Source: Acidobacteriota bacterium
GTDB lineage: Bacteria > Acidobacteriota > Vicinamibacteria > Vicinamibacterales > SCN-69-37
Direction of reading: 5' to 3'
DNA length: 64,000 nt
Assembly (NCBI GenBank): GCA_020853395.1
Contig: JADYYY010000017.1
Span: 19,802 to 83,801 of the forward strand
Below, in pieces: positions 43,699 through 52,147 of the stretch (positions within the stretch are counted from its first letter, which is position 1; every line of letters begins with the position of its first letter). The position numbers and the translations under genes were made by a program. The notes beneath the pieces were generated by a model, which did no database searches, was not told the DNA's origin, and worked only from the letters and a program-made list of their open reading frames with translations.

Positions 43699-45173
43699 TC
43701 AGAAGAGGCTGCCGATCGCGTCCCTGACCACGAAGAACGAGAACACCGCGTAGAAGACCACGCACAGCACGAGCCCGGCTTCGCGCCAGCCCGACGCCCG
43801 CACGGCCTTCGGCAGGAACCGGCGGTTGACGATCAGGATCTGCGTGCCGGCGATGACCATCACCAGGCCCGCCATGTTCGCCAGCAGCTTGAACATCTGG
43901 AACGGCGACGCCGACCGCAGCGCGACCATGCCCCAGACCGAGAAGGCCAGGAGCACGCCGTAGTAGATCGCGCGAATGCCCAGCGCGACTGTCGGGCGCG
44001 CCCGCTCGCCATCCACGTCGCGTCCGTCACCGCGCGGACGAGGATGTCGGTGTTCCCGAGCTGCGTCTTGAAGAGGATCCAGAATCCATTGAAGAGCGTG
44101 AGGAACCAGAAGCCCGGCCAGATCCTCGCCAGGTACTCCGCCTGATACGCGCCCGCCGCCAGCCCCTGCAAATCGGTACCTTGCGGCACGATCGCGGTCG
44201 CCAAGTTCACGTTCAGGAACATGCCGAGGAAGCAGAAGAGGCCCCAGACCCAGATCTGATCCGCGTGCACGTACCGCATCCACTCGCGCCAGCGCGACAG
44301 GTTCTCCGGCGTCGCCGGGAACACGGTGCCGACATGGGAGAGCGCGATGGCATGACCGCCGACGGCGCTCGGAATCGCGCCGACGAGCGCGCCCATGCCG
44401 AAGCCCTTGTCGCGGACCCAGTTGGTGACCGTCAGGTTGCCCAAGCCGCCCGATCCGGCGGTGGCGGCCAGCGCGCCGATGAGCGACCAGTCGATCGGAT
44501 GCGTCAGGCCCGACATCGAGAAGAAGCCGGCGAACGTCCGCGCCCAGTGCGCGGCCGGCACGAAGGCGACGTTCACCACGACCAGGAACGCGAAGACGAC
44601 GGCCAGCATGGTCCACGCGAAGTACTCGAGCATGCGCTCGATCGTGCCGCCGAACGACAGGACCAGCACGACGAGCCCGACGAGCCCCGTCGCGATCCAG
44701 ATCTGGGTGGCGGCGTCGGGCGCGCCCGGCATGCGGCCCATCCACGCGCCGAGGAGGGTCGCGGCGGCGCTGCCGGCGAGCGCCGGCCAGCCGAGCTGGA
44801 AGAACCCGAGCAGCGAGTAGAAGGCGGCCCAGAAGCGGGGCCCTGGCTTCAACCGCATGAAGCCGCCGTAGATCGGCTCGCCCGTGTAGAGCGTGTAGCG
44901 CACCGCCTCCAGGTTGAAGAGCACCTGCAGGACGATCGCGGCCGTCGCGATCAGGAAGATGGCGGAGGAGTACTTGACCGCGGCCGCGGGCCCGACCAGC
45001 CACTCGCCGCCGCCAATCGACGTGGCGGCCATGACGGCGCCCGGACCGATGACGCTGAACAGGTTGCGGGGCGTGAACGGCGGCGGCGCCGGCAGGTCGG
45101 CGACATCCCATGAAGGCAACGCGCCCGAATCGCCGGGCAACACGCCGACGCGTTCATCAACACCTGACGCCAT
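43699..45173 (-). pseudogene. Nramp-family divalent metal transporter-like protein, frameshifted
   Basis: The first about 390 codons (FSVIGPGAVMAATSIGGGEWLVGP, then segments to FNGFWILFKTQLGNTDILVRAVTD) belong to a polytopic Nramp-like transporter with about 11 hydrophobic segments. Around 43994-44003, in a GGGCGCGCCC run, the frame must lose register by one base to continue as TVALGIRAIYYGVLLAFSVWG and end at 43699. A single missing base in the C-run restores about 491 residues. The usual Nramp DPGN motif is replaced by a GPGAV/SIGGGEW variant, so the substrate may not be Mn/Fe. TAGAAT lies 14 nt before the ATG. Confidence 0.7.
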
Positions 45174-45202
45174 GGACCGTGCGCGCCATTCTACTCAGGC
45201 GC

Positions 45203-45304
45203 GCGCTTCCCTTTTCCCTTTGCCCTTTCCCTTTCCCCTGTTCTTCTCCTTTTCCCTCCCTTTGCCCTTTGCCCTCTGCCCTTTGCCCTTGTCTGTTCCC
45301 TTGT
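45203..45304. repeat. pyrimidine-rich CCCTTT/CCCTTTG tract, 102 bp
   Basis: The plus strand is almost only C and T with occasional G, built of irregular CCCTTT, CCCTTTG and TTCCC units. The block lies between the divergent Nramp-like and DUF1080 genes. Such homopyrimidine DNA can adopt triplex forms and also disturbs sequencing. Confidence 0.8.
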
Positions 45305-45312
45305 TTGCTATG
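45304..45312 (+). promoter_or_regulatory. possible extended -10 (TGCTATGCT) for the DUF1080 pair
   Basis: TGC followed by TATGCT lies directly at the end of the pyrimidine tract, about 67 nt before the ATG at 45379. No good -35 lies at 17 nt. Confidence 0.3.
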
Positions 45313-45378
45313 CTAGCCAGCACATCACCGCCCGGGGCCGGGGCATGCCGGCCCATCGAAACCGAACGAGGACCCGCA

Positions 45379-46143
45379 ATGCCGCGTCATCTCAGCCGTC
45401 TTGGTGTGTCAACGCTCGTGCTCTCGGCCGCGCTCGCGCTGCCCGGTACGCTCACGGCCCAGTCCGGAGCTCCCGGCCCGTGGAAGCAGCTCTTCAATGG
45501 CAAGGACCTGACGAACTTCACTATTCCGGCCGGCCGCGGCCGCGCCGGCGCCCCGCCGCCTGCTGCCGACGCCCCGCCGGGATGGCACGTTGTCGACGGT
45601 GTGATCATCGGCGGCGAGGCGAAGCCCGGCGAGCGCGCCGGTGCGCTCACGACCGTCGAGAAGTACTCCGACTTCGAGCTGGAATTCGACTTCGTGCTCG
45701 GCGAGGTGGCCGGCAAGTGCTCGGAGGAGCTCGGGCCGAAAGAAGAGAACCTGAGCGATCCGGGCTGCGTCGGCAACAGCGGCGTCAGCTACCGGAGCGG
45801 CTACCAGATGAACATCGGCCGGCGCGAAGGCGGCGAGTACATCGGCCTCGTCATCCACCGCGTGGATCCGAAGGCCATCCGCGGCAACATCCTCTGGCTG
45901 AGCCACGGCGACAAGGCGTTCCCGAACCTGCGAAAGCGCCAGGACTGGAACACGCTGCGCATCGCGGTGAAAGGCGATCACCACCAGGCCTGGCTCAACG
46001 GCACGAAGATCGTGGACGTCACCGACAAGTCCACGCTCGAGTCGGAGGCCGACTGGCGCGTGGCGCAGCCGATCACGTTCCAGATGCCCTACACGCCGGG
46101 TGTGACGGCGAAGTTCCGGAACATCCGCGTTCGCACGCTCTGA
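45379..46143 (+). CDS. exported DUF1080 protein (3-keto-disaccharide hydrolase/lyase family)
   Basis: 254 residues: signal peptide (cleavage near TLTAQ-S), then the DUF1080 concanavalin-like jelly roll. It starts WKQLFNGKDLTNFTI, carries an Arg/Gly/Pro-rich insert (about 54-72), and continues with WHVVDGVIIGG, DFELEFDFVLGE, RSGYQMNIGRREGGEYIG and WNTLRIAVKGDHHQAWLNG. Characterised members act on 3-keto-glycosides made by sugar dehydrogenases. GAGGA lies 7 nt before the ATG. It is co-oriented with a DUF1080 paralogue 29 nt downstream. Confidence 0.85.
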   Translation: MPRHLSRLGVSTLVLSAALALPGTLTAQSGAPGPWKQLFNGKDLTNFTIPAGRGRAGAPPPAADAPPGWHVVDGVIIGGEAKPGERAGALTTVEKYSDFELEFDFVLGEVAGKCSEELGPKEENLSDPGCVGNSGVSYRSGYQMNIGRREGGEYIGLVIHRVDPKAIRGNILWLSHGDKAFPNLRKRQDWNTLRIAVKGDHHQAWLNGTKIVDVTDKSTLESEADWRVAQPITFQMPYTPGVTAKFRNIRVRTL

Positions 46144-46172
46144 CGCGTCATCCCCTTCGCCCGAGGAGCCCC

Positions 46173-47000
46173 ATGCGCACGTTCCGTCTTCCCATGTTCG
46201 CGGCGGCGGTGGCCGCCGCGACGCTCGCCGCCGGTCCATCGCTTTCGGCGCAAGCCGGCCAGTGGAAGGTCCTGTTCGACGGCAAGGACCTGAGCCAGTT
46301 CACGATCCTCGCCGGCGGTGGCGGCGGCCGGCGCGGTGCGCCGGCGCCGACCGCTCCGCCGTCGGCCAACCCGACCGACCGCGGCTGGAAAGTCGAGACC
46401 GGGGTGATCACCAGCACCGCGCCCGCCGAAGGCCAGCGCAGCGGGAGCCTCGCCACCAAGGACAGCTACAAGGACTTCGAGTTCGAGACGGAGTTCATGC
46501 TGGCCGAGTCCGGCACGCGGTGCACGCCGAAGCTGGGGCCGAAGCAGGAGAACCTCAGCGAGGACCGGCCGTGCACGTTCAACAGCGGCATCTACTTCCG
46601 CAACGGCTACCAGTTGAACCTCGGCCGGCGCGAGGCCGGCGAGTACATCGGCGTGGTCGTCCACCGGCAGCTTCCCGAAGCCATCCGCGGCAACGTGGAC
46701 TGGCTGTCGACCGGCGACTGCGGCGGCCGGAACCACGTGTACCTCCAGGACTGCGATCAGTTCGCGAAGCTGCGCAAGGTGAACGACTGGAACAAGATCC
46801 GGATCCGCTTCCAGGGAACGCGGCTGCAGGTCTGGCTCAACGACGTGCAGATCACCGACGTGACGGACGACCCGACCGATCCGGCTGAAGCGTCGTGGAA
46901 GGACGCCGCGCCCATCTGGTTCCAGACGCCCCCGGCCGGCGAGTCGGGCGGCTTCGCCGGCTACATCAAGCACCGCAACGTCCGCGTGCGGGCGCTGTAG
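46173..47000 (+). CDS. exported DUF1080 protein, paralogue
   Basis: 275 residues, clearly related to the preceding gene (WKVLFDGKDLSQFTI, GGGGGRRGAPAP insert, WKVETGVITS, FNSGIYFRNGYQLNLGRREAGEYIG, WNKIRIRFQGTRLQVWLNDVQITDVTD). The signal peptide ends near LSAQA. Extra Cys residues (GTRCTPKL, DRPCTF, GDCGG, LQDC) could form disulfides, consistent with periplasmic life. GAGGAG at 46163-46168, 4 nt before the ATG, fixes the start. Transcription probably ends at the hairpin at 47014-47050. Confidence 0.85.
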   Translation: MRTFRLPMFAAAVAAATLAAGPSLSAQAGQWKVLFDGKDLSQFTILAGGGGGRRGAPAPTAPPSANPTDRGWKVETGVITSTAPAEGQRSGSLATKDSYKDFEFETEFMLAESGTRCTPKLGPKQENLSEDRPCTFNSGIYFRNGYQLNLGRREAGEYIGVVVHRQLPEAIRGNVDWLSTGDCGGRNHVYLQDCDQFAKLRKVNDWNKIRIRFQGTRLQVWLNDVQITDVTDDPTDPAEASWKDAAPIWFQTPPAGESGGFAGYIKHRNVRVRAL

Positions 47001-47013
47001 CGCGAACGGCCAC

Positions 47014-47050
47014 GAATTGGGTGTCGGCAGGCCCTGCCGACACCCGATTC
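47014..47050. terminator. 16-bp hairpin between converging sugar operons
   Basis: The arm at 47014-47029 (GAATTGGGTGTCGGCA) pairs with 47035-47050 (TGCCGACACCCGATTC), with one T-G wobble and a 5-nt loop. It lies 14 nt after the DUF1080 stop and 12 nt before the TIM-barrel stop on the other strand, so it can terminate both. Confidence 0.75.
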
Positions 47051-47061
47051 GCGCTTTCGCG

Positions 47062-48015
47062 TCAGACGGTGAGCGTCTTCAGGTACGCCGCGCCCTTCAC
47101 CATCGCGTCCCAGCCGTTCGCCTGCTCCTGCTCGATGAAATAGTTCTTCACGCCGCCGATCTTCATCGCTTCGAACACCTTCGGCCAGTCCACGCTGTCG
47201 TCGCCGATCGCGATGCCCGGCACCGCGGGTCCGCGCCCACGGCCGGCCGCGGGCGCCGTCTGCTTGATCGGCAGCGGCATGCCGGCGTACGGCGCGACCG
47301 GCGTGTCGAGGTTCACGCCGTGGACGTGCGCCGAGATGAACCGCCCGGGGTGGTTCGTGAAGTAGACGATCGGGTTGCCGATGACGCGCATCGACGACAT
47401 CTGGAACTGCATCTTCACGAGCTCAGGGTCGAGGTACTCGAGCAGCACCGGATACGTGAGCCGGCCATCCTCGAGGCGCGAGTTCTCCAAGCCCTCGTTG
47501 TGCAGGAACATCTGCAGGCCGGCCCGCTTCACGACCGACGCCATCTTGTTGTATTCCTCCGCCGCGTACCGCAACTGGTTGAGCGACGTGTGGCCGCTGA
47601 CGACGCCGCCGAGGCTGGCCGTGCCGATCTGGGTCAGGCCAAGGCTCTGCGCCCATTCGATCGCCTGCGGCAGCGCGGTGCGCAGCTCCGCCATGCCGAC
47701 GTGCGAGCTGACCGCCCTCAGCCCCGCGTCCTCGATGACCTTCTTCGTCGCTTTGCCGTCGGCCAGGCTCTTGAACTGCGCGTAGCTGTTGGGCGAGCAC
47801 AGCTCGATCTGTCGGATGCCGGCGTCGTACATGCCCTTGAGCACCTCGACGAACTTACCCTCGGCGATCCGCTGCCGTTCCGGATAGGTCTGGCTGCCGA
47901 TCGGGATGCCGAGCGGATCGGCGTGCAGCCGGACGCCGGCCGCCGCCAGCACGCCGGCCGCGGCGGTGCCGGCGCTGGTCTTCTCGAGAAACGTGCGTCG
48001 TGTCATCTGAGCCAT
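47062..48015 (-). CDS. Tat-exported TIM-barrel sugar isomerase/epimerase-like protein
   Basis: 317 residues. The Tat signal TRRTFLEK precedes an Ala-rich core ending near LHADP. The mature barrel begins GIPIGSQTYP and has QIELCSP, VSSHVGM, FLHNEGLENS, MQFQMSSM, FISAHVHGVN and VKNYFIEQEQ, the recurring metal-site strands of this paralogue group. A short Gly/Arg-rich insert (AAGRGRGPAVPG) sits before the last helices. It is the last gene of the minus-strand sugar run, 7 nt after its neighbour, with GAGGGA 4 nt before the ATG. Confidence 0.82.
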   Translation of the reverse strand: MAQMTRRTFLEKTSAGTAAAGVLAAAGVRLHADPLGIPIGSQTYPERQRIAEGKFVEVLKGMYDAGIRQIELCSPNSYAQFKSLADGKATKKVIEDAGLRAVSSHVGMAELRTALPQAIEWAQSLGLTQIGTASLGGVVSGHTSLNQLRYAAEEYNKMASVVKRAGLQMFLHNEGLENSRLEDGRLTYPVLLEYLDPELVKMQFQMSSMRVIGNPIVYFTNHPGRFISAHVHGVNLDTPVAPYAGMPLPIKQTAPAAGRGRGPAVPGIAIGDDSVDWPKVFEAMKIGGVKNYFIEQEQANGWDAMVKGAAYLKTLTV

Positions 48016-48022
48016 GGGTCCC

Positions 48023-48943
48023 TCACACCTGGAGCTGCCGCAGGTACGGCACGCTCGCCTTCATGAGCGCTTCGTTCATCTCGATGAAGTAGTTCTCGAC
48101 GCCGCCGATCTTCGCGGCCCTGAAAGTCTTCACCCAGTCGATGCTCCCCTGCCCGATGGGCCGCGTGGGGCGCTGGCCGCCCCGGCCACGCCCCGCGCCA
48201 GCGGCGCCGGCGGGCGGCGGCGGAGCAGCGGGCGCGCTGAGGTCCACGTCCTGCAGGTGCATCGAGATGAACCGGCCGGGGTGCTTCGTGAAGTAGTCGT
48301 CGGCCACCATCCCGCTCGTGATCGTCGACATCTGGAACTGGAACTTCACGAGCGCGGGATCGAGCAGCTCGAACAGGACGTCGAAGACGCGCCGTCCCTC
48401 GACCATCGAGTTCTCGAAGCCCTCGTGGTGGAGCCCCTGCTGCAGGCCCGCCCGCTTCGTCACGGCCGCGATGCGGTTGTACTCGTCGGCGAGCGCCTTG
48501 ACCTGATCCATCGTCGGGTTGCGCGGGCCGTCGAGGCTCGGCACGAGAATCTGGGTGAGCCCGCGCTCGGCCGCCCACGCGATCAGCCGCGGCAGCTTCT
48601 CGCCGCGCAGCTCGGTCATGTCCACGTGCGAGCTGATGCAGATCAGGCCGGCGTCGCCGATCACGCGCTTGAACTCGGCCGCGCTGATCCGGTTCAAGCT
48701 GCCGAACCCGAAATCGTGCTCCGAGTACCACGGCGAGCACAGCTCGATCGACTGGATGCCCGCCGACGCCAGCATCTTCATCGTCCCCGGGAAGTCCTGA
48801 TCGATCTGCTTGCCGTACGGAAAGGTCTGACATCCGATCGGCCAGTTGTAGGGCGACGCCGACAGCCCGCCGGATCGTACGACGGCGCCGGCCGCGGCGC
48901 CAACGGCAGCGGCCCGAAGAAACGATCGGCGGGTCAACGACAT
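48023..48943 (-). CDS. Tat-exported TIM-barrel sugar isomerase/epimerase-like protein
   Basis: 306 residues. Tat motif TRRSFLRA, then an Ala-rich signal core. The barrel has NWPIGCQTFPYG, SIELCSPWY, ISSHVDM, GLHHEGFENS, FQFQMSTI, FISMHLQDVDL and VENYFIEMNE. The Gly/Pro/Arg insert (PPPPAGAAGAGRGRGGQR) lies at the same barrel position as in its paralogues. It replaces HNEG with HHEG, so the active site differs slightly. GAGGAGA lies 9 nt before the ATG. Confidence 0.82.
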   Translation of the reverse strand: MSLTRRSFLRAAAVGAAAGAVVRSGGLSASPYNWPIGCQTFPYGKQIDQDFPGTMKMLASAGIQSIELCSPWYSEHDFGFGSLNRISAAEFKRVIGDAGLICISSHVDMTELRGEKLPRLIAWAAERGLTQILVPSLDGPRNPTMDQVKALADEYNRIAAVTKRAGLQQGLHHEGFENSMVEGRRVFDVLFELLDPALVKFQFQMSTITSGMVADDYFTKHPGRFISMHLQDVDLSAPAAPPPPAGAAGAGRGRGGQRPTRPIGQGSIDWVKTFRAAKIGGVENYFIEMNEALMKASVPYLRQLQV

Positions 48944-49094
48944 TCTCGTCTTCTCCTCGGGCTCTCAGGCTGTTCCAGCCCGTGTCGGCGAACGTGCGAA
49001 GCAGTCGTCGCCCGTTGTGAAGGGTGCGTGGAGCCTTGGGGATGGGCGTGCCACGCACGACTCAGCGCGCACCATCGCGCTGTCCCGCAGGCGT

Positions 49095-50042
49095 CTACGA
49101 CAGCGTCTTGAGGTACGCGACGCTCTTCACGGTCAGCTCCCAGCTCTGCTCGACGAAGAAGTTCTGGAGGCCGCCGATCTTCGCGGCCTGGAACACCTTC
49201 ACCCAGTCGACGCCGTCCTCGCCGACCGCCAGCCCCTGCTGCCCCCCGCCCGCGCCACCGCCGCGGCCGGCCGCGTCGCCAGGATTGGGCTTCGTGGTCA
49301 GCGTCCCGCGCGAAGGCGGCGCCACGCCCGCCGCGGCGTTCACGCCCTGCAGGTGCGCCGAGGCGAACCGGCCGGGATACATCGTGAAGTACATCACCGG
49401 ATCGCCGATCGTCGTCATCGACGACATCTGGAACTGCATCTTCATCAGATCGGGATCGAGGTGCTCGAGCAGCACCGGGTAGGTCAGGCGTCCGTCGGCC
49501 AGCCGCGAGTTCTCGAACCCTTCGTTGTGCGTCATCATCTGCAGCCCGGCCTTCTTGGCGACCGCGCCGAGCGCGTTGAACTCCTCGCAGGTCCGCTTGA
49601 CGGTCTCGAGCGTGGTCACGCCGTTGATGGTCTGGCCGCCCATGCTCGCCATGCTCATGTGCGTCATGCCGATCTGGTGCGCCCAATCGATGAGCGCCGG
49701 CAGGTTCGTCTTGACGCCGCGGAAGTGCGCGCTCGGGCTCTTGATGCCGTGACCGTCGAGAATCTTGCGGACTTCCTTGCCGTCGGTGAGCGCCTTGAAT
49801 TCGCCGCTCGGCGAGATGAGCTCGACCGTCTCGATGCCGATGGCCTTCATGTCCCCGAGGACGGCCGCGAGCCCAGCGTACCCGCTCTCGCCAATCCGCG
49901 CCCGGTGCGGCCACATCTGGCTGCCGATCGGCAGCCCGAGCGGGTTCGCCTGCAGCGTGATGCGATGGGCCGCCATGAACGCGAGCGCCGCCGAGGCGCT
50001 GCCGGCGGCGTGAAGGAACTGGCGTCGAGACACTCCGGACAC
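49095..50042 (-). CDS. Tat-exported TIM-barrel sugar isomerase/epimerase-like protein
   Basis: About 315 residues. I chose GTG at 50042 because AGAGG lies 5 nt upstream and the Tat motif SRRQFLHA follows at once; the frame is open further upstream, so the start is uncertain. Barrel signatures are GLPIGSQMWP, TVELISPSG, MTHNEGFENS, MQFQMSSM, FASAHLQGVN and LQNFFVEQSW. The Gly-rich insert is DAAGRGGGAGGGQQG. Spacers of about 150 bp separate it from both flanking paralogues; nothing recognisable lies in them apart from GAGTCGTGAG-like words at 50086-50173. Confidence 0.8.
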   Translation of the reverse strand: MSGVSRRQFLHAAGSASAALAFMAAHRITLQANPLGLPIGSQMWPHRARIGESGYAGLAAVLGDMKAIGIETVELISPSGEFKALTDGKEVRKILDGHGIKSPSAHFRGVKTNLPALIDWAHQIGMTHMSMASMGGQTINGVTTLETVKRTCEEFNALGAVAKKAGLQMMTHNEGFENSRLADGRLTYPVLLEHLDPDLMKMQFQMSSMTTIGDPVMYFTMYPGRFASAHLQGVNAAAGVAPPSRGTLTTKPNPGDAAGRGGGAGGGQQGLAVGEDGVDWVKVFQAAKIGGLQNFFVEQSWELTVKSVAYLKTLS

Positions 50043-50192
50043 AGGCACCTCTCGTTCGAGAATCAGGCCGTCTCGTCGCGAGCTGCGAGTCGTGGGCGGT
50101 GAGTCACGGGGATTCGCCTCGAGCACGCGCTCAGGCGGGATCCCTCATGACTCATGCCCCAGGGCTCACGACTCCACGAGTCAACCGGACGT

Positions 50193-51263
50193 CTACGACA
50201 GCGTCTTCAAGTACGCGACGCTCTTGACGGTCAGGTCCCACGCCTGCTCGACGAAGAAGTTCCGCAGGCCGCCGATCTTCGCCGCCTCGAACACCCTCGG
50301 CCAGTCCACCGTGTCCTCGCCGACCGCGAGCCCGCCGCCACCGCCCTGACCGCCGGCGCGGCCGCCGGCCGCCGCCGCACCGCCGGCCATCGGCGCACCC
50401 GCCGCCGGAGCCGGGGCGCCGCCGCCAGCCGGCGCAGCACCACGAGCGGCACCACCACCGCCCCCACGGCCTGCCGGCGCCGCCGTCTTGTCCGGCAGCG
50501 GCGGCGGCATCGTCGCGCGCATGCCGGCCGTCGCGTTCACGCCCTGCATGTGCGCCGACCAGAAGCGCCCGGGATAGATCGTGAAGTACGTGATCGGATT
50601 GCCGACCGAGCTCATCGACGACATCTGGAACTGCATCCCGACGAGCGCGGGATCGAGCGCCTCGACGAGGATCGGATAAGTCAGCCGCCCGTCGGCCGTC
50701 CGCGAGTTGCAGAAGCCCTCGTTGTGCAGCACGGTCGCGAAGCCCGCGGCTTTCGAGACCTTCGCGATGGCGTTGTACTCGTCGGCCGCTTCCTTGATCC
50801 AGTCGGCGGTCGTCAGCCCGCCCGACAACCGGGAACGGCCGTCCTTCGTCGTGCCGCCGAGATCCGCCGTCGAGAGCTGGGTCAGCCCGACCGCCTGCGC
50901 CCAGTTCAGCACCTCCTTGTGCTGCTTGCGGTAGATGCCGATGCCGACGTGACAACTGATCGCCTTGATGCCTGCGTCGTCGAGCATCTTTCGGGCGGTC
51001 TTGCCGTCGGCGAGCGAGGCGAACTCCTTGTAGTTGAACGGATCGCACAGCTCGATCTGCTCGATGCCGATCGACTTCATGTCCTTGAGCAGCGCGGCGA
51101 ACTCGCCAGCCACGATGCGCGCGCGGTGCGGGTAGGTCTGGCTGCCGATCGGAATCCCGAGCGGGTTTGCCGCGAGCTTGATGCCGTTGGCCGCCATGAA
51201 CGCCAGCGCCGCGGAGGCGCTCCCTGTCTTGCCGATGAACTCACGTCTCGAAATGCCAGCCAT
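50193..51263 (-). CDS. Tat-exported TIM-barrel protein with long Gly/Ala-rich insert
   Basis: About 356 residues. Tat motif SRREFIGK, then GIPIGSQTYP, QIELCDPFNY, ISCHVGI, VLHNEGFCNS, MQFQMSSM, FWSAHMQGVN and LRNFFVEQAW. The insert at the common position is about 70 residues of nearly pure Gly, Ala, Pro and Arg, the longest in this set. I prefer ATG at 51263 over 51269 because GGGGGA then sits 7 nt upstream. It follows the DUF1080 gene by 31 nt and was probably duplicated together with its three downstream paralogues. Confidence 0.8.
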   Translation of the reverse strand: MAGISRREFIGKTGSASAALAFMAANGIKLAANPLGIPIGSQTYPHRARIVAGEFAALLKDMKSIGIEQIELCDPFNYKEFASLADGKTARKMLDDAGIKAISCHVGIGIYRKQHKEVLNWAQAVGLTQLSTADLGGTTKDGRSRLSGGLTTADWIKEAADEYNAIAKVSKAAGFATVLHNEGFCNSRTADGRLTYPILVEALDPALVGMQFQMSSMSSVGNPITYFTIYPGRFWSAHMQGVNATAGMRATMPPPLPDKTAAPAGRGGGGGAARGAAPAGGGAPAPAAGAPMAGGAAAAGGRAGGQGGGGGLAVGEDTVDWPRVFEAAKIGGLRNFFVEQAWDLTVKSVAYLKTLS

Positions 51264-51294
51264 GACCATGTCCCCCGTGTTCGGAATACGTGCC

Positions 51295-52053
51295 CTACCG
51301 AGCCGTTCCGGCGCTCGACGCCGGGATCTCTCGAACGAAAACGTTGCGGAATCGCATCTCCGACCCGTGCGTCTGCAGCTCGATCGGCCCCTTGGCGACG
51401 AGCGGGCGCGTGTGCGGCGTGTTCGGATCGAAGTAGTTGTCCATCACTTGCTCGTTGACCGTCTGCTGGCCGTTGAGCCAGATCGACACCTTCTGGCCGA
51501 CCATCAGGACCCGCAGCGTGTTCCACTGTCCGATGGGCTTGTCGGCCTTCACGAGCGGGAACCGTCCCGGGTTGTCGGGGTTGTTGTTCCAGAGCGCCCC
51601 GGACCCCTTGTCGGCGCCATTCCGCTGCTCACGCGGATTGGAGGGATCCCAGATCTGCACCTGGGGGTAGCCGCGCAGGTAGATGCCGGAGTCGCCATTG
51701 GGGCTGACCATCAGCCAGTCCACCCACAACTCGAAGTCGCCGTAGTCGGCCACGGTCGCCAGGTGCGGGCTGTTGCCGTCGGAGACGATCTCCGCCTTGG
51801 CCGTGTCCACGCGCCAGTGCTGATCGCGCTCGGCATTCCACAGGACCTGCAGCGCCGCCACCTCGGCCTTCGTGAGCGTGCGCTGCTCGTCCGCGGGATT
51901 GAAATTGGGTTTGCGGCCGCGCCAGCCCGACAGGTCTCGGCCGTTGAAGAGCGCTGTGAACCCGGGAGGCGGCTGGTTCAGCGGCCGGTCCTGCGCTTCG
52001 GCCACGGCGACGGCCACGACACACGCCATCGCCACCACGATCCAACGCCTCAT
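51295..52053 (-). CDS. exported DUF1080 protein
   Basis: 252 residues: signal peptide (MRRWIVVAMACVVAVAVAEAQ), then GFTALFNGRDLSGWRGRKPNF, a helical insert (LTKAEVAALQVLWNAER), WRVDTAKAEIVSDG, FELWVDWLMVSPNGDSGIYLRGYPQVQIWD, WNTLRVLMVGQKVSIWLNGQ and IELQTHGSEMRFRNVFVRE. This architecture is closer to the common planctomycete DUF1080 type than to the two plus-strand paralogues. GAGGAGG lies 7 nt before the ATG. It sits between a PIG-L deacetylase and the TIM barrels in the minus-strand run. Confidence 0.87.
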   Translation of the reverse strand: MRRWIVVAMACVVAVAVAEAQDRPLNQPPPGFTALFNGRDLSGWRGRKPNFNPADEQRTLTKAEVAALQVLWNAERDQHWRVDTAKAEIVSDGNSPHLATVADYGDFELWVDWLMVSPNGDSGIYLRGYPQVQIWDPSNPREQRNGADKGSGALWNNNPDNPGRFPLVKADKPIGQWNTLRVLMVGQKVSIWLNGQQTVNEQVMDNYFDPNTPHTRPLVAKGPIELQTHGSEMRFRNVFVREIPASSAGTAR

Positions 52054-52147
52054 ACGGGGCCTCCTCGGAGAGTGCCGCGATTCTGTCACAAGTTGCCTGC
52101 CGGGAGGAACGGGCAGCCCACGGAATCGACCGGCAGGCCGCTGCCCC

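Noticed and set aside
43980..44020. Two separate overlapping genes instead of one frameshifted transporter
   Set aside because: Neither half is a complete transporter and the second half has no start or ribosome binding site; together they match the expected length.
50043..50192. Inverted GAGTCGTG/CACGACTC words as an operator or attachment site
   Set aside because: Arms are only 8 bp, 70 bp apart, with several related words nearby; too weak to call.
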